Source: Lachnospiraceae bacterium KGMB03038 (GTDB lineage: Bacteria; Bacillota; Clostridia; Lachnospirales; Lachnospiraceae). Taken from it: a DNA stretch of 64,000 bases. Numbering within the stretch: position 1 is the stretch's first letter; each line of letters starts with the position of its first letter. Below, one piece after another: positions 44,401 to 51,800 of the stretch. The notes below the pieces were generated by a model. That model was not told where the DNA came from and made no database searches. It worked only from the letters and a program-made list of their open reading frames with translations. The stretch is taken from positions 722,001-786,000 of the forward strand of contig CP041667.1 in the NCBI GenBank assembly GCA_007361935.1, in the 5' to 3' direction. A program made the position numbers and the translations under genes.

Positions 44401-47400
44401 ACGGACGCAGAGCCGGGCGAGAAGCCGGAACACCCGGTTGCCATCCCGATCAACGGCGATTGGCGGACCTTTCCCAACCAGAGGGCGGCTGAGCAGGCGG
44501 CCTACCAAGAGTACAAAGACAACCTGCGCCGCAACGCCCAGAATTTCCATATCAGTGACGACCATCTGGGTGAGGGCGGCCCCAAGGCCAAGTACCAGGC
44601 CAATGTAGCAGCGATTAAGCTACTGAAGCATCTGGAGGAGACCACCGGGCAGGCCACGCCGGAACAGCAGGAGGTATTGTCTCGCTATGTTGGCTGGGGT
44701 GGCCTGGCAGATGCCTTTGACCCGGACAAATCTGTGTGGGCTGCCGAGTTTTCGGAACTGAAAGAACTGCTGACCCCGGAGGAATACGCTGCGGCCAGAG
44801 CCTCCACCTTGAATGCCCACTACACCAGCCCTACCGTCATCCGTGCCATCTATGAGGCCGTGGAGAAGATGGGCTTCCGTACCGGCAACATTTTGGAGCC
44901 GTCTATGGGTGTGGGCAATTTCTTCGGGATGCTGCCGGAGAGTATGGAGGGCAGCCGACTGTACGGCGTGGAGCTGGATTCCATCAGCGGCCGGATCGCA
45001 AAGCAGCTTTACCCCAAGGCTAACATCACCGTGGCAGGTTTCGAGACCACCGACCGGCGGGACTTTTACGACCTTGCCATCGGCAACGTGCCTTTCGGCC
45101 AGTATCAGGTGAACGACAAAGCCTACAACAAGCTGGGCTTCAACATCCACAATTACTTTTTCGCCAAGGCATTGGACCAGGTACGCCCCGGCGGCGTGGT
45201 GGCTTTTGTCACCAGCCGCTATACGATGGACGCCAAGGATTCCACCGTGCGCCGGTATCTGGCCCAGCGGGCCGAACTGCTGGGAGCCATTCGTCTGCCC
45301 AATGACGCTTTCAAAAAGAATGCCGGAACTGAGGTTGTTTCGGACATTCTCTTTCTGCAAAAACGGGACCGCCCGCTGGACATTGCGCCGGACTGGACCC
45401 AGGTGGGCCGGACCGAGGACGGCTTCACGGTCAACCAATATTTTCTGGACCACCCGGAGATGGTGTTAGGGCGGCCTACCGCTGAAAGCACCCAATATGG
45501 CAAGCAGGACTACACCGTGGCCCCCATCGAAGGGCTGGAGCTGGCCGACCAGCTGCACGATGCCGTGAAGTACATCCAGGGAACCTATCAGGAGGCCGCG
45601 CTGCCGGAGCTGGGCGAGGGCGAGGAGATCGACGAATCCCTCCCGGCTGACCCCAACGTGAAGAACTACTCCTACACGGTGGTGGACGGTGCGGTGTACT
45701 TCCGGGAAAACAGCCGCATGGTGCGCCCTGACTTGAATGCCACCGCCGAAGCCCGTGTCAAAGGGCTGGTAGGGCTGCGGGACTGTGTGCAGCGGCTCAT
45801 CGACCTGGAAATGGACGCCGCCGCGCCGGAGGCCGCCATCCAGGGACAGATGGCCGAACTGAACCGGCTCTATGACGATTTTTCCGCCAAGTATGGCCTT
45901 ATCAACGACCGGGCCAACCGGCTGGCCTTTGCCGATGACAGCAGCTACTATCTGCTCTGCGCCCTGGAGGTGCTGGACGAGGATGGGAAGCTGGAACGCA
46001 AGGCGGATATGTTTTCAAAACGGACCATCAAACCCCATGAAGCCGTCACCACGGTGGACACGGCCAGCGAAGCACTTGCGGTATCCATTTCGGAGAAAGC
46101 CTGTGTGGATATGGCTTACATGGAGCAACTGACCGGCAAGACCAGTGAGGAGCTGGCCGCTGAACTGCAAGGCGTCATTTTCCGCGTTCCCGGCCAGGCC
46201 GAGCCGGATGGGCGGCCCCACTATGTCACGTCGGACGAGTACCTGTCCGGCAACGTGCGCCGGAAGCTGCGTCAGGCACAGCGGGTAGCCGAAACCGACC
46301 CGTCCTTTGCGGTCAACGTGGAGGCACTGACCGCCGCCCAGCCCAAGGACCTGGACGCTTCCGAGATCGAGGTGCGGCTGGGGGCAACGTGGATCGACAA
46401 GGAGTATATCCAGCAATTCATGTACGAGACCTTTGACACGCCCTTTTACCTTCAGCGCAGCATTGAGGTCCACTATACCCCCTTTACGGCGGAATGGCAG
46501 ATCTCCGGCAAGACTGCCGTTGGACAGAACAATGTGGCTGCTTATTCGACGTATGGAACCGAGCGGGCCAACGCCTATAAAATCCTGGAGGACAGCCTGA
46601 ACCTGCGGGATGTGCGCATCTACGACACCGTGGAGGACGCAGACGGCAAGGAGCGCCGGGTGCTGAACGCCAAGGAGACTACCCTTGCCGCGCAAAAGCA
46701 GCAGGCTATTCGGGAGGCGTTCAAGGATTGGATTTGGCGCGACCCGGAGCGGCGGCAGGCATTGGTGCGCCAGTACAACGAGGAGATGAACAGCACCCGG
46801 CCCCGCGAGTATGACGGCAGCCATATTGTCTTTGGCGGCATGAACCCGTCCATCACCCTGCGGGAACACCAGAAAAACGCCATCGCCCATGTGCTGTACG
46901 GCGGCAACACGCTGCTGGCCCATGAGGTGGGTGCGGGCAAAACTTTTGAAATGGTTGGGGCCGCGATGGAGGCCAAACGGCTGGGCCTTTGCCAGAAATC
47001 TCTCTTTGTGGTGCCGAACCACTTGACCGAGCAGTGGGCGTCGGAGTTCCTGCGGCTCTACCCATCCGCCAACATCCTGGTGACAACGCGAAAAGATTTT
47101 GAGAAGCACAACCGCAAAAAATTTTGTGCCAGAGTCGCCACTGGCGATTACGATGCCATCATCATGGGTCACAGCCAGTTTGAGAAAATCCCCATCAGCA
47201 AGGAACGTCAGGAGCGGCTTTTGCAGGAACAGATCTGGGAGATCACCGAGGGTATCTCTGAGGTAGAGGCCAGCGGTGGGGAGCGTTTTACGGTCAAGCA
47301 GCTGGAACGCACCCGAAAGTCCCTGGAAGCCAGGCTGGAAAAGCTGCAAGCCGAGGAACGAAAAGATGACGTGGTGACGTTTGAGCAGTTGGGCGTTGAC

Positions 47401-49458
47401 CGGCTGTTCGTGGATGAGGCCCACAACTATAAAAATCTGTTTCTTTACACCAAAATGCGCAATGTGGCGGGCCTCTCCACTACGGACGCGCAGAAATCCA
47501 GCGATATGTTCGCCAAGTGCCGCTATATGGACGAGCTGACGGGTGGCCGGGGCGTTGTCTTTGCCACCGGCACACCCGTGTCGAACAGTATGACCGAACT
47601 TTATACCATGCAGCGGTATCTCCAATATGACCGCCTGCAAGAGCTGGGCATGACCCACTTTGACTGCTGGGCCAGCCGCTTCGGGGAGACCTGCACCTCG
47701 CTGGAGCTTGCCCCTGAAGGAACCGGCTACCGGGCAAGAACAAGATTCAGCAAGTTTTTCAACCTGCCGGAGCTGATGAACCTGTTCAAAGAGGTGGCGG
47801 ATATTAAGACCGCCGACCAGCTGCATCTGTCCACGCCGCAGGTGGAGTACCACAACGTCGTGGCCCAGCCCACCGAAATCCAGAAAGAGATGGTAGAGGC
47901 GCTCTCCGAGCGGGCGTCCCAGGTACACAGCGGTACGGTGGACCCGTCCCAGGACAATATGCTCAAGATCACCAGCGACGGGCGCAAGCTGGGTCTGGAC
48001 CAGCGGATCATCAACCAGCTGCTGCCGGATGAGCCGGGCACCAAAGTCAACCAGTGTGTGGACAATATCATGCAAATCTGGCGGGACGGCGAGGCCGACA
48101 AGCTGACACAGCTGGTCTTTTGCGACATCTCTACGCCCCAGGCCCGGCCTGCCAAAAAGGCAGCGAAGGCGCTGGACAACCCAACGCTGCACGCATTGGA
48201 GGACGCGGTGCCGCTGCCAGAGCCGGAACCGGCCTTTACGGTGTATGAGGACATTCGACAAAAGCTCATTGCCAAGGGAGTGCCTGCCGAACAGATCGCC
48301 TTTATCCATGAGGCCAACACCGAGGTACGAAAAAAAGAGTTGTTCTCCAAGGTGCGCACCGGCCAGGTGCGGGTGCTGCTGGGCAGTACACAGACAATGG
48401 GCGCGGGTACCAACGTCCAGGACCGCCTGGTGGCACTGCATGACCTGGACTGCCCGTGGCGGCCTGGCGATCTGGCCCAGAGAAAGGGCCGCATTGAACG
48501 CCAGGGCAACCAGAACGAGACCGTCCATGTGTATCGCTACGTCACTGAGGGAACTTTCGATGCCTATCTCTGGCAGACAGTGGAGAACAAGCAGCGGTTT
48601 ATCAGTCAGATTATGACTTCCAAATCTCCGGTGCGAAGCTGTGATGACGTGGACGAAACGGCGTTGTCATTTGCCGAGATCAAGGCTTTGTGCGCAGGCG
48701 ACCCGCGCATCAAGGAACGCATGGACCTGGATGTGGACGTGGCACGGTTGAAATTGATGAAGGCCGACCACCAAAGCAAGCAATACCACTTGGAGGACCA
48801 GCTGCTCAAAACCTTCCCTGAGGAAATCGAAAAAAACAAGGGTTTTATCACCGGGCTGGAAGCGGATATGAAAACGCTGGCGGAACACCCGCACCCGGAG
48901 GACGGCTTTGCGGGCATGGAAGTCCGGGGCGATACCCTGACGGACAAAGAGAACGCCGGTGCGGCGCTTTTGGATGCCTGCAAGGAGGTCAAAGGCTCCG
49001 ACCCGGTATCGGTGGGTAGTTACCGGGGCTTTGCTATGTCGGTGTCGTTTGACGCTTTCCGGCAGGAATATATGCTCCTGCTGAAAGGCGAGATGACCCA
49101 CCGGACGGCCTTGGGCACCGACCCACGCGGCAACCTCACCCGTATTGACAACGCCCTTGCCCAGATGCCCCAGCGGCTGGAGGCGGTGAAAAATCAGCTG
49201 GACAACCTCTATCAGCAGCAGGCCGCCGCCAAGGCCGAGGTGGGGAAGCCCTTTGCCCAGGAGCAGGAGCTGCGGGACAAATCCGCCCGGCTGGCCGAGT
49301 TGGATGTGCTGCTGAATATTGACGGCCATAAGCGCCCCGCACCGGAGGCGGTGGTGGCTAAGAGCGGCCGTCCCTCGGTGCTGGAAGGGCTGAAACGCCC
49401 GGTGCCGCTGCGTAGCCCCGAAAAGAAACCCAAACACCATGAACAGGAGGTGCGATAA
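41437..49458 (+). CDS. Giant N6-methylase-fold/SNF2 helicase protein
   Basis: 2673 aa. N-terminal ArdC-like region (about 1-250), a low-complexity Arg/Pro/Gly/Asp/Glu linker (about 257-376) that coincides with the nested tnpV gene, YodL/LPD-type modules, then an adenine-methylase fold (YVGWGGLADAF near 1084, EPSMGVGNFFG near 1154, GNVPFG near 1216), and a SNF2 helicase (Walker A HEVGAGKT near 1827, DEAH near 1991, RKGRIERQGNQN near 2350). The NVPFG in place of NPPY keeps the motif IV layout. Such proteins are large cargo of Tn1549/CTn-type ICEs, thought to protect or process incoming DNA. RBS AAAGGAGG at 41420-41427. Confidence 0.88.
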   Translation: MPTKAEMYAQMAEKVAVQLTGSWQEWAGFLTTAARLYKYPYYEQLMIYAQRPDATACAEYDLWNDRMGRYVRRGSKGIALVDDSGDRPRLRYVFDISDTGTREHSRTPWLWQLEERHIEPVSAMLERNYDVGSNDLAQQLADVAAKLAEEYWDEHRQDILYIVDGSFLEEYDEYNIEVQFKSAATVSITYALMSRCGLEPEQYFGHEDFMPIFDFNTPAAIGALGTAVSQVNQQVLRQIGVTIQNYEREQLAERSVTHGEQPDLHEERRLPDSRPEPDRAAAEAPGQVRQDAQSVPEGASAHPVQPAVDDREAVPAPSGDRRDREQPSETDDAPAGRVGGRDGGAESPQSDAVGGPDEHLQGPGGGDSAGGTYQQLSLNLFLSEAEQIHKIDEAESVKTPSASSFAQEQPQPEAGDYEAEAVKPTLRELHEKYKPIILESVTQDARYRNACGHSDYESAVIEGRSAIHRAVLSSGNRELLQLYSYTPEFRQRLHKEIIDETYPRLHELLCPLSQDDIDDAIRAWNGDVASKRAVVHYMADHAREKDTAAWLAREYSGGDSTKLLLARAGSSVEMELPWPKVQRRIAQLIADGTFLTEQERQPERQEQDARRYQVVVYHHSENGFDERMEYPTREEAEKVAQGYVDGTMEPDGFAYDGAAVYDLEQRTYLCIFGNYPDEAAQAQVAPPDLSGQPVTREGDTITIGSGEPTHEMDIAVSDGEYEAIRQAIPETEAPTAYDPATPPYHVGDTVYLDNQEYQITELREGTVQLLPSDMAFPIYRAESRERFETLLREDARNEAITEFLPVNPDTADQDLRDVLTHGLIGAPNKAEIAELLRSGKSNAEIAQWLSRAYPDIIETMELETGDTADYRTMTEGIELKVLDADEKRLAMLFFRWDEVAPLLRGLYARQLDGFGQEQAKPAVDAAATVEKPAETANPIEEPDVEAPTFHSETVAVYSGEKNNLPYDVVVERLHIDRPEPTPPELAPATDAEPGEKPEHPVAIPINGDWRTFPNQRAAEQAAYQEYKDNLRRNAQNFHISDDHLGEGGPKAKYQANVAAIKLLKHLEETTGQATPEQQEVLSRYVGWGGLADAFDPDKSVWAAEFSELKELLTPEEYAAARASTLNAHYTSPTVIRAIYEAVEKMGFRTGNILEPSMGVGNFFGMLPESMEGSRLYGVELDSISGRIAKQLYPKANITVAGFETTDRRDFYDLAIGNVPFGQYQVNDKAYNKLGFNIHNYFFAKALDQVRPGGVVAFVTSRYTMDAKDSTVRRYLAQRAELLGAIRLPNDAFKKNAGTEVVSDILFLQKRDRPLDIAPDWTQVGRTEDGFTVNQYFLDHPEMVLGRPTAESTQYGKQDYTVAPIEGLELADQLHDAVKYIQGTYQEAALPELGEGEEIDESLPADPNVKNYSYTVVDGAVYFRENSRMVRPDLNATAEARVKGLVGLRDCVQRLIDLEMDAAAPEAAIQGQMAELNRLYDDFSAKYGLINDRANRLAFADDSSYYLLCALEVLDEDGKLERKADMFSKRTIKPHEAVTTVDTASEALAVSISEKACVDMAYMEQLTGKTSEELAAELQGVIFRVPGQAEPDGRPHYVTSDEYLSGNVRRKLRQAQRVAETDPSFAVNVEALTAAQPKDLDASEIEVRLGATWIDKEYIQQFMYETFDTPFYLQRSIEVHYTPFTAEWQISGKTAVGQNNVAAYSTYGTERANAYKILEDSLNLRDVRIYDTVEDADGKERRVLNAKETTLAAQKQQAIREAFKDWIWRDPERRQALVRQYNEEMNSTRPREYDGSHIVFGGMNPSITLREHQKNAIAHVLYGGNTLLAHEVGAGKTFEMVGAAMEAKRLGLCQKSLFVVPNHLTEQWASEFLRLYPSANILVTTRKDFEKHNRKKFCARVATGDYDAIIMGHSQFEKIPISKERQERLLQEQIWEITEGISEVEASGGERFTVKQLERTRKSLEARLEKLQAEERKDDVVTFEQLGVDRLFVDEAHNYKNLFLYTKMRNVAGLSTTDAQKSSDMFAKCRYMDELTGGRGVVFATGTPVSNSMTELYTMQRYLQYDRLQELGMTHFDCWASRFGETCTSLELAPEGTGYRARTRFSKFFNLPELMNLFKEVADIKTADQLHLSTPQVEYHNVVAQPTEIQKEMVEALSERASQVHSGTVDPSQDNMLKITSDGRKLGLDQRIINQLLPDEPGTKVNQCVDNIMQIWRDGEADKLTQLVFCDISTPQARPAKKAAKALDNPTLHALEDAVPLPEPEPAFTVYEDIRQKLIAKGVPAEQIAFIHEANTEVRKKELFSKVRTGQVRVLLGSTQTMGAGTNVQDRLVALHDLDCPWRPGDLAQRKGRIERQGNQNETVHVYRYVTEGTFDAYLWQTVENKQRFISQIMTSKSPVRSCDDVDETALSFAEIKALCAGDPRIKERMDLDVDVARLKLMKADHQSKQYHLEDQLLKTFPEEIEKNKGFITGLEADMKTLAEHPHPEDGFAGMEVRGDTLTDKENAGAALLDACKEVKGSDPVSVGSYRGFAMSVSFDAFRQEYMLLLKGEMTHRTALGTDPRGNLTRIDNALAQMPQRLEAVKNQLDNLYQQQAAAKAEVGKPFAQEQELRDKSARLAELDVLLNIDGHKRPAPEAVVAKSGRPSVLEGLKRPVPLRSPEKKPKHHEQEVR
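42209..42565 (+). CDS. tnpV: TnpV transposon protein, nested out of frame in the SNF2 gene
   Basis: 118 aa in the +1 frame relative to the SNF2 gene. ATG 42209 follows AGAAAGGAG (42192-42200) at 8 nt. The product (NGDYLIPDLNLTEQPQRPLGKYGRMRKAYLKEHRPILYN...MQWVGLMNTCKAQAEEILLAELINS) is a complete, typical TnpV protein. The overlapping SNF2 frame is open but low-complexity. So 357 nt encode two proteins. TnpV function is unknown. Confidence 0.8.
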   Translation: MENNLTYTRNGDYLIPDLNLTEQPQRPLGKYGRMRKAYLKEHRPILYNQLLMTEKLYPHLAEIDETANSRLKQMMPRLAESAGATEELKARNPMQWVGLMNTCKAQAEEILLAELINS

Positions 49459-49459
49459 C

Positions 49460-50536
49460 ATGAACGCAGACAAAAATACGGCCCTCTATGAAAAGATGGC
49501 CGCCGAGCAGGACAAGTTCCGGGACTGGCTGAAAACCCAACCGCCGGAAGAAATTCTGAACCATGCCTATGAGTACGTTGTCCGTGAGGATATTTTGATG
49601 GCAATGGAGGAACTGGATCTGCCCCAAAGCCGGGCCGCCGCGCTGTTGGCGTCGCCGTCCCCGCTGGCCGATGTGTACAAGGAGTTTGCCGACCGGGAAA
49701 CTTCCTACATGGATGTGGTGCGGGACAGCATCGAGCAGCGGGCCGAGGCAGCACTGGACACCCAGCGGGAACTGCCGCTCTACCGGCATGACGCCGCCCA
49801 TGCCCGCGAACAGGGCGACCTGGATTTGTACCGGGCGTCCCGCCGCGCCAATATCGCCTGCAAGGAGGCCATTGAGACGGCGATTGCCGACAACTACCGG
49901 GACAACCGGCTGGACAGAGACGCGGTGCCCCAGGTGATCGAACAGTTCGGCTACACCCGCACTCTCTATGTGCTGGCAAACACCGTGCAGCAGAAAGATT
50001 GGGACGGACGGTTCAGCTCGGCCAACAAGACGTGGGCCAAGACTGTGGACATCCCGCCCAACCCGGACGGCTTCGGCGGCGAACGCAACCTGGACTTTGT
50101 GGTGGACAGCCATTCCGGCCTGGTCGATCTGTTTCTGACCCAGGCCCGGCAGGATTATCTGCGTCTCCAGCCGCTGACGCCGGAGGAAATCCAGGCCGAG
50201 GCCGCCCGGCTCTTGCAGGAGCTTCGCGTCCCGGATACCCCCAACAGCCCCCACGGCACCCATTACATGGCCCGCGTGTCGCCGGACTTTCTGGCCCGTG
50301 CAGGCACCCAGGCCCACGACCAGCTGATGAAATTGCTGCCGTTCCGCAGCCTGGCGATTACCGGGCTGGTGGACCGTCCCGGCACCTATGTCACCATCCT
50401 TGCCAGCGAGGATCGCAGTAAGGAGTTGCGCCAGCGCCGCCCCTCGGTCCGCCGTCAGCTGAAGCAGGAACCGCACCCCGCTGAAAAAGGCGAGAAAAAA
50501 GCGCCTGCCCGAAAAAAGACGGAGCCGGAGCGATGA
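49460..50536 (+). CDS. DUF3849/DUF3848-type ICE protein
   Basis: 358 aa from ATG 49460 (CAGGAGGTG at 49444-49452). Repeated helical unit with ALYEKMAAEQDKFRDWL and the DUF3849 stretch LYRHDAAHAREQGDLDLYRASRRANIACKEAIETAIADNYRDNRLD. Basic Lys/Arg tail. Overlaps mobC by 4 nt. Likely an accessory of the relaxosome or DNA-processing genes; no activity known. Confidence 0.78.
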   Translation: MNADKNTALYEKMAAEQDKFRDWLKTQPPEEILNHAYEYVVREDILMAMEELDLPQSRAAALLASPSPLADVYKEFADRETSYMDVVRDSIEQRAEAALDTQRELPLYRHDAAHAREQGDLDLYRASRRANIACKEAIETAIADNYRDNRLDRDAVPQVIEQFGYTRTLYVLANTVQQKDWDGRFSSANKTWAKTVDIPPNPDGFGGERNLDFVVDSHSGLVDLFLTQARQDYLRLQPLTPEEIQAEAARLLQELRVPDTPNSPHGTHYMARVSPDFLARAGTQAHDQLMKLLPFRSLAITGLVDRPGTYVTILASEDRSKELRQRRPSVRRQLKQEPHPAEKGEKKAPARKKTEPER

Positions 50537-50877
50537 CCACCCCCAAGCGCAAGCGGGACGTGCAGCTGAACTTCCGGGTCTCGCCGGAGGAACTGGCGAT
50601 GATCGAGCAGAAGATGGCCCAGCTGGGGACAAAGAACCGGGAAGCCTACCTGCGCAAGATGGCCCTGGACGGCTATGTGGTGCGCCTGGAACTGCCGGAG
50701 CTGAAGGAGCTGGTCTCCCTGATGCGCTATTCCAGCAACAATTTGAACCAGCTGACCCGCCGCGTGCATGAGACCGGGCGCATTTATGACGCCGACCTGG
50801 AAGATATATCCCAGCAGCAGGAGGCTTTGTGGGATGGGGTGCATAGGATATTAACTCAGCTGGCGAAGCTGTCGTGA
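50533..50877 (+). CDS. mobC: Relaxosome accessory protein MobC
   Basis: 114 aa. N-terminal ribbon-helix-helix-like region (RKRDVQLNFRVSPEELAMIEQKMAQLGTKNREAYLRKMALDG) and the MobC signature LMRYSSNNLNQLTRRVHETGRIY. Binds oriT and assists nicking by the MOBP relaxase encoded 2.6 kb downstream. Start overlaps the previous stop (ATGA). Confidence 0.9.
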   Translation: MTTPKRKRDVQLNFRVSPEELAMIEQKMAQLGTKNREAYLRKMALDGYVVRLELPELKELVSLMRYSSNNLNQLTRRVHETGRIYDADLEDISQQQEALWDGVHRILTQLAKLS

Positions 50878-50882
50878 CAGGG

Positions 50883-50948
50883 GCATACGCCCTGGCTGTG
50901 AGGGAGGTCTGGCGTATGCGGGCTGCTGCGCCGGGCCTCCCTCCTTTT
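50883..50948. other. Candidate oriT of the MOBP system / overlapping hairpins
   Basis: Just after mobC: GCATACGCC (50883-50891) pairs with GGCGTATGC (50911-50919), followed by CTGCTGCGCCGGG, which loosely resembles the TGCGCC core of MOBP nick regions. A second hairpin, GAGGGAGG (50900-50907) with CCTCCCTC (50936-50943) plus a T run, uses the loop of the first, so the two exclude each other. Either oriT or an attenuator-like terminator. Confidence 0.5.
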
Positions 50949-51017
50949 TCTTTGCCCGTATCGTTGCGTTTTGGCGGGGTGTGATTGATAATGGAGTCAG
51001 AAACGAGGTGATGGCTG

Positions 51018-51323
51018 ATGCTGACGTTTGAAAATGTCTTGACTGTGTTTCGTGATTACCTGCGGCAAGACCCGGAGGAAGAAGTCCTTTCATGCAGGCG
51101 CGGCTACGTTCGGATAAGCTGGAACAGCGATTCCCGCTACTGTGTGGACGGCGTCCTCTGTCGAACCCCGGAGGAACTTTTTGATCTGTTGCTGCAAGAT
51201 TACTGGGATTTCGAGCTGATCCGCCGGACGCATGGCCGCAGGGAGGCCACCGCAGCAGACGAAGAAGCCGTAGACGAACTGTGCCAGCCATACCTGGACT
51301 GGCGAAAGGAGGCGCAGAAATGA
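51018..51323 (+). CDS. Small hypothetical protein, paralogue of the one at 55145
   Basis: 101 aa, RBS AACGAGGTG before ATG 51018. LTFENVLTVFRDYLRQDPEEEVLSCRRGYVRISW aligns by eye with the AT-rich gene at 55145 (MTFEKVLEVFNDYLNKDSVLEVVNTKRGYTVMIW) including a C-terminal ...L.DyWdFe/L.DGYrDFl match. Function unknown; its stop overlaps the next start. Confidence 0.65.
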   Translation: MLTFENVLTVFRDYLRQDPEEEVLSCRRGYVRISWNSDSRYCVDGVLCRTPEELFDLLLQDYWDFELIRRTHGRREATAADEEAVDELCQPYLDWRKEAQK

Positions 51324-51631
51324 GAGCGTTACTGTTTATCTTGAGATTGATGATGAAAATTATCGCTGCGCCGGTAGTGCTGGCGCTGGCCTTGTTCACC
51401 TGGGTATGCTTCGGGCTGCTGTATGTGTCCAGCTTTATCTTCGGTCTGGCCTCCACCCTGGTGGCGCTACTGGGGATCGCAGTGCTTGTGACCTACTCAC
51501 CGCAAAACGGCATCATCCTGTTGGTGATTGCCTTCCTGGTCAGCCCGGTGGGCCTGCCGATGGCCGCCGCCTGGCTGGTGGGCAAGGTGCAGGATCTGCG
51601 GTATGCCATCCAAGACGCAGTGTATGGCTGA
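51320..51631 (+). CDS. CD1845-family membrane protein
   Basis: 103 aa from ATG 51320 (ATGA overlap). Three hydrophobic helices (AAPVVLALALFTWVCFGLLYVSSFIFGL, ALLGIAVLVTYS, GIILLVIAFLVSPVGLPMAAAWLV) and a short conserved tail QDLRYAIQDAVYG, as in the CD1845 family of C. difficile conjugative transposons. Role unknown. Confidence 0.75.
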   Translation: MRALLFILRLMMKIIAAPVVLALALFTWVCFGLLYVSSFIFGLASTLVALLGIAVLVTYSPQNGIILLVIAFLVSPVGLPMAAAWLVGKVQDLRYAIQDAVYG

Positions 51632-51645
51632 ATAGAAAACACAGG

Positions 51646-51678
51646 ATTGCCGGGAGTAGTTGCCCGGCAATTTTTTTG
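51646..51678 (+). terminator. Terminator after mobC-CD1845 operon
   Basis: ATTGCCGGG (51646-51654) pairs with CCCGGCAAT (51663-51671), then a T run. Confidence 0.85.
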
Positions 51679-51729
51679 ACTTTACTTTCGCGCTAATTTC
51701 AGTGATGAGATTAGCATGAAAGTAAAGTC
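51678..51729. repeat. 20-bp inverted repeat of unknown role
   Basis: GACTTTACTTTC-GCGCTAAT (51678-51697) and ATTAGC-ATGAAAGTAAAGTC (51710-51729) pair over 20 positions with two mismatches, 12-nt spacer. Lies between converging genes but has no T tail, so it is not an ordinary terminator. Confidence 0.65.
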
Positions 51730-51752
51730 CACGCACATCAAAGGCATATAAA

Positions 51753-51797
51753 AAATCAGGGTGTCGGAGCATACAACTTCCTCCGACACCCTGATTT
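51753..51797 (-). terminator. Terminator of the AlbA/ATPase gene
   Basis: Perfect 17-bp hairpin (arms 51753-51769 and 51781-51797; AAATCAGGGTGTCGGAG type) with a T run on the minus strand. Confidence 0.85.
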
Positions 51798-51800
51798 GGT

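Noticed and set aside
46015..48528. 837-aa minus-strand frame opposite the SNF2 gene
   Set aside because: An antisense shadow produced by GC-rich codon use; the plus frame carries the helicase motifs.
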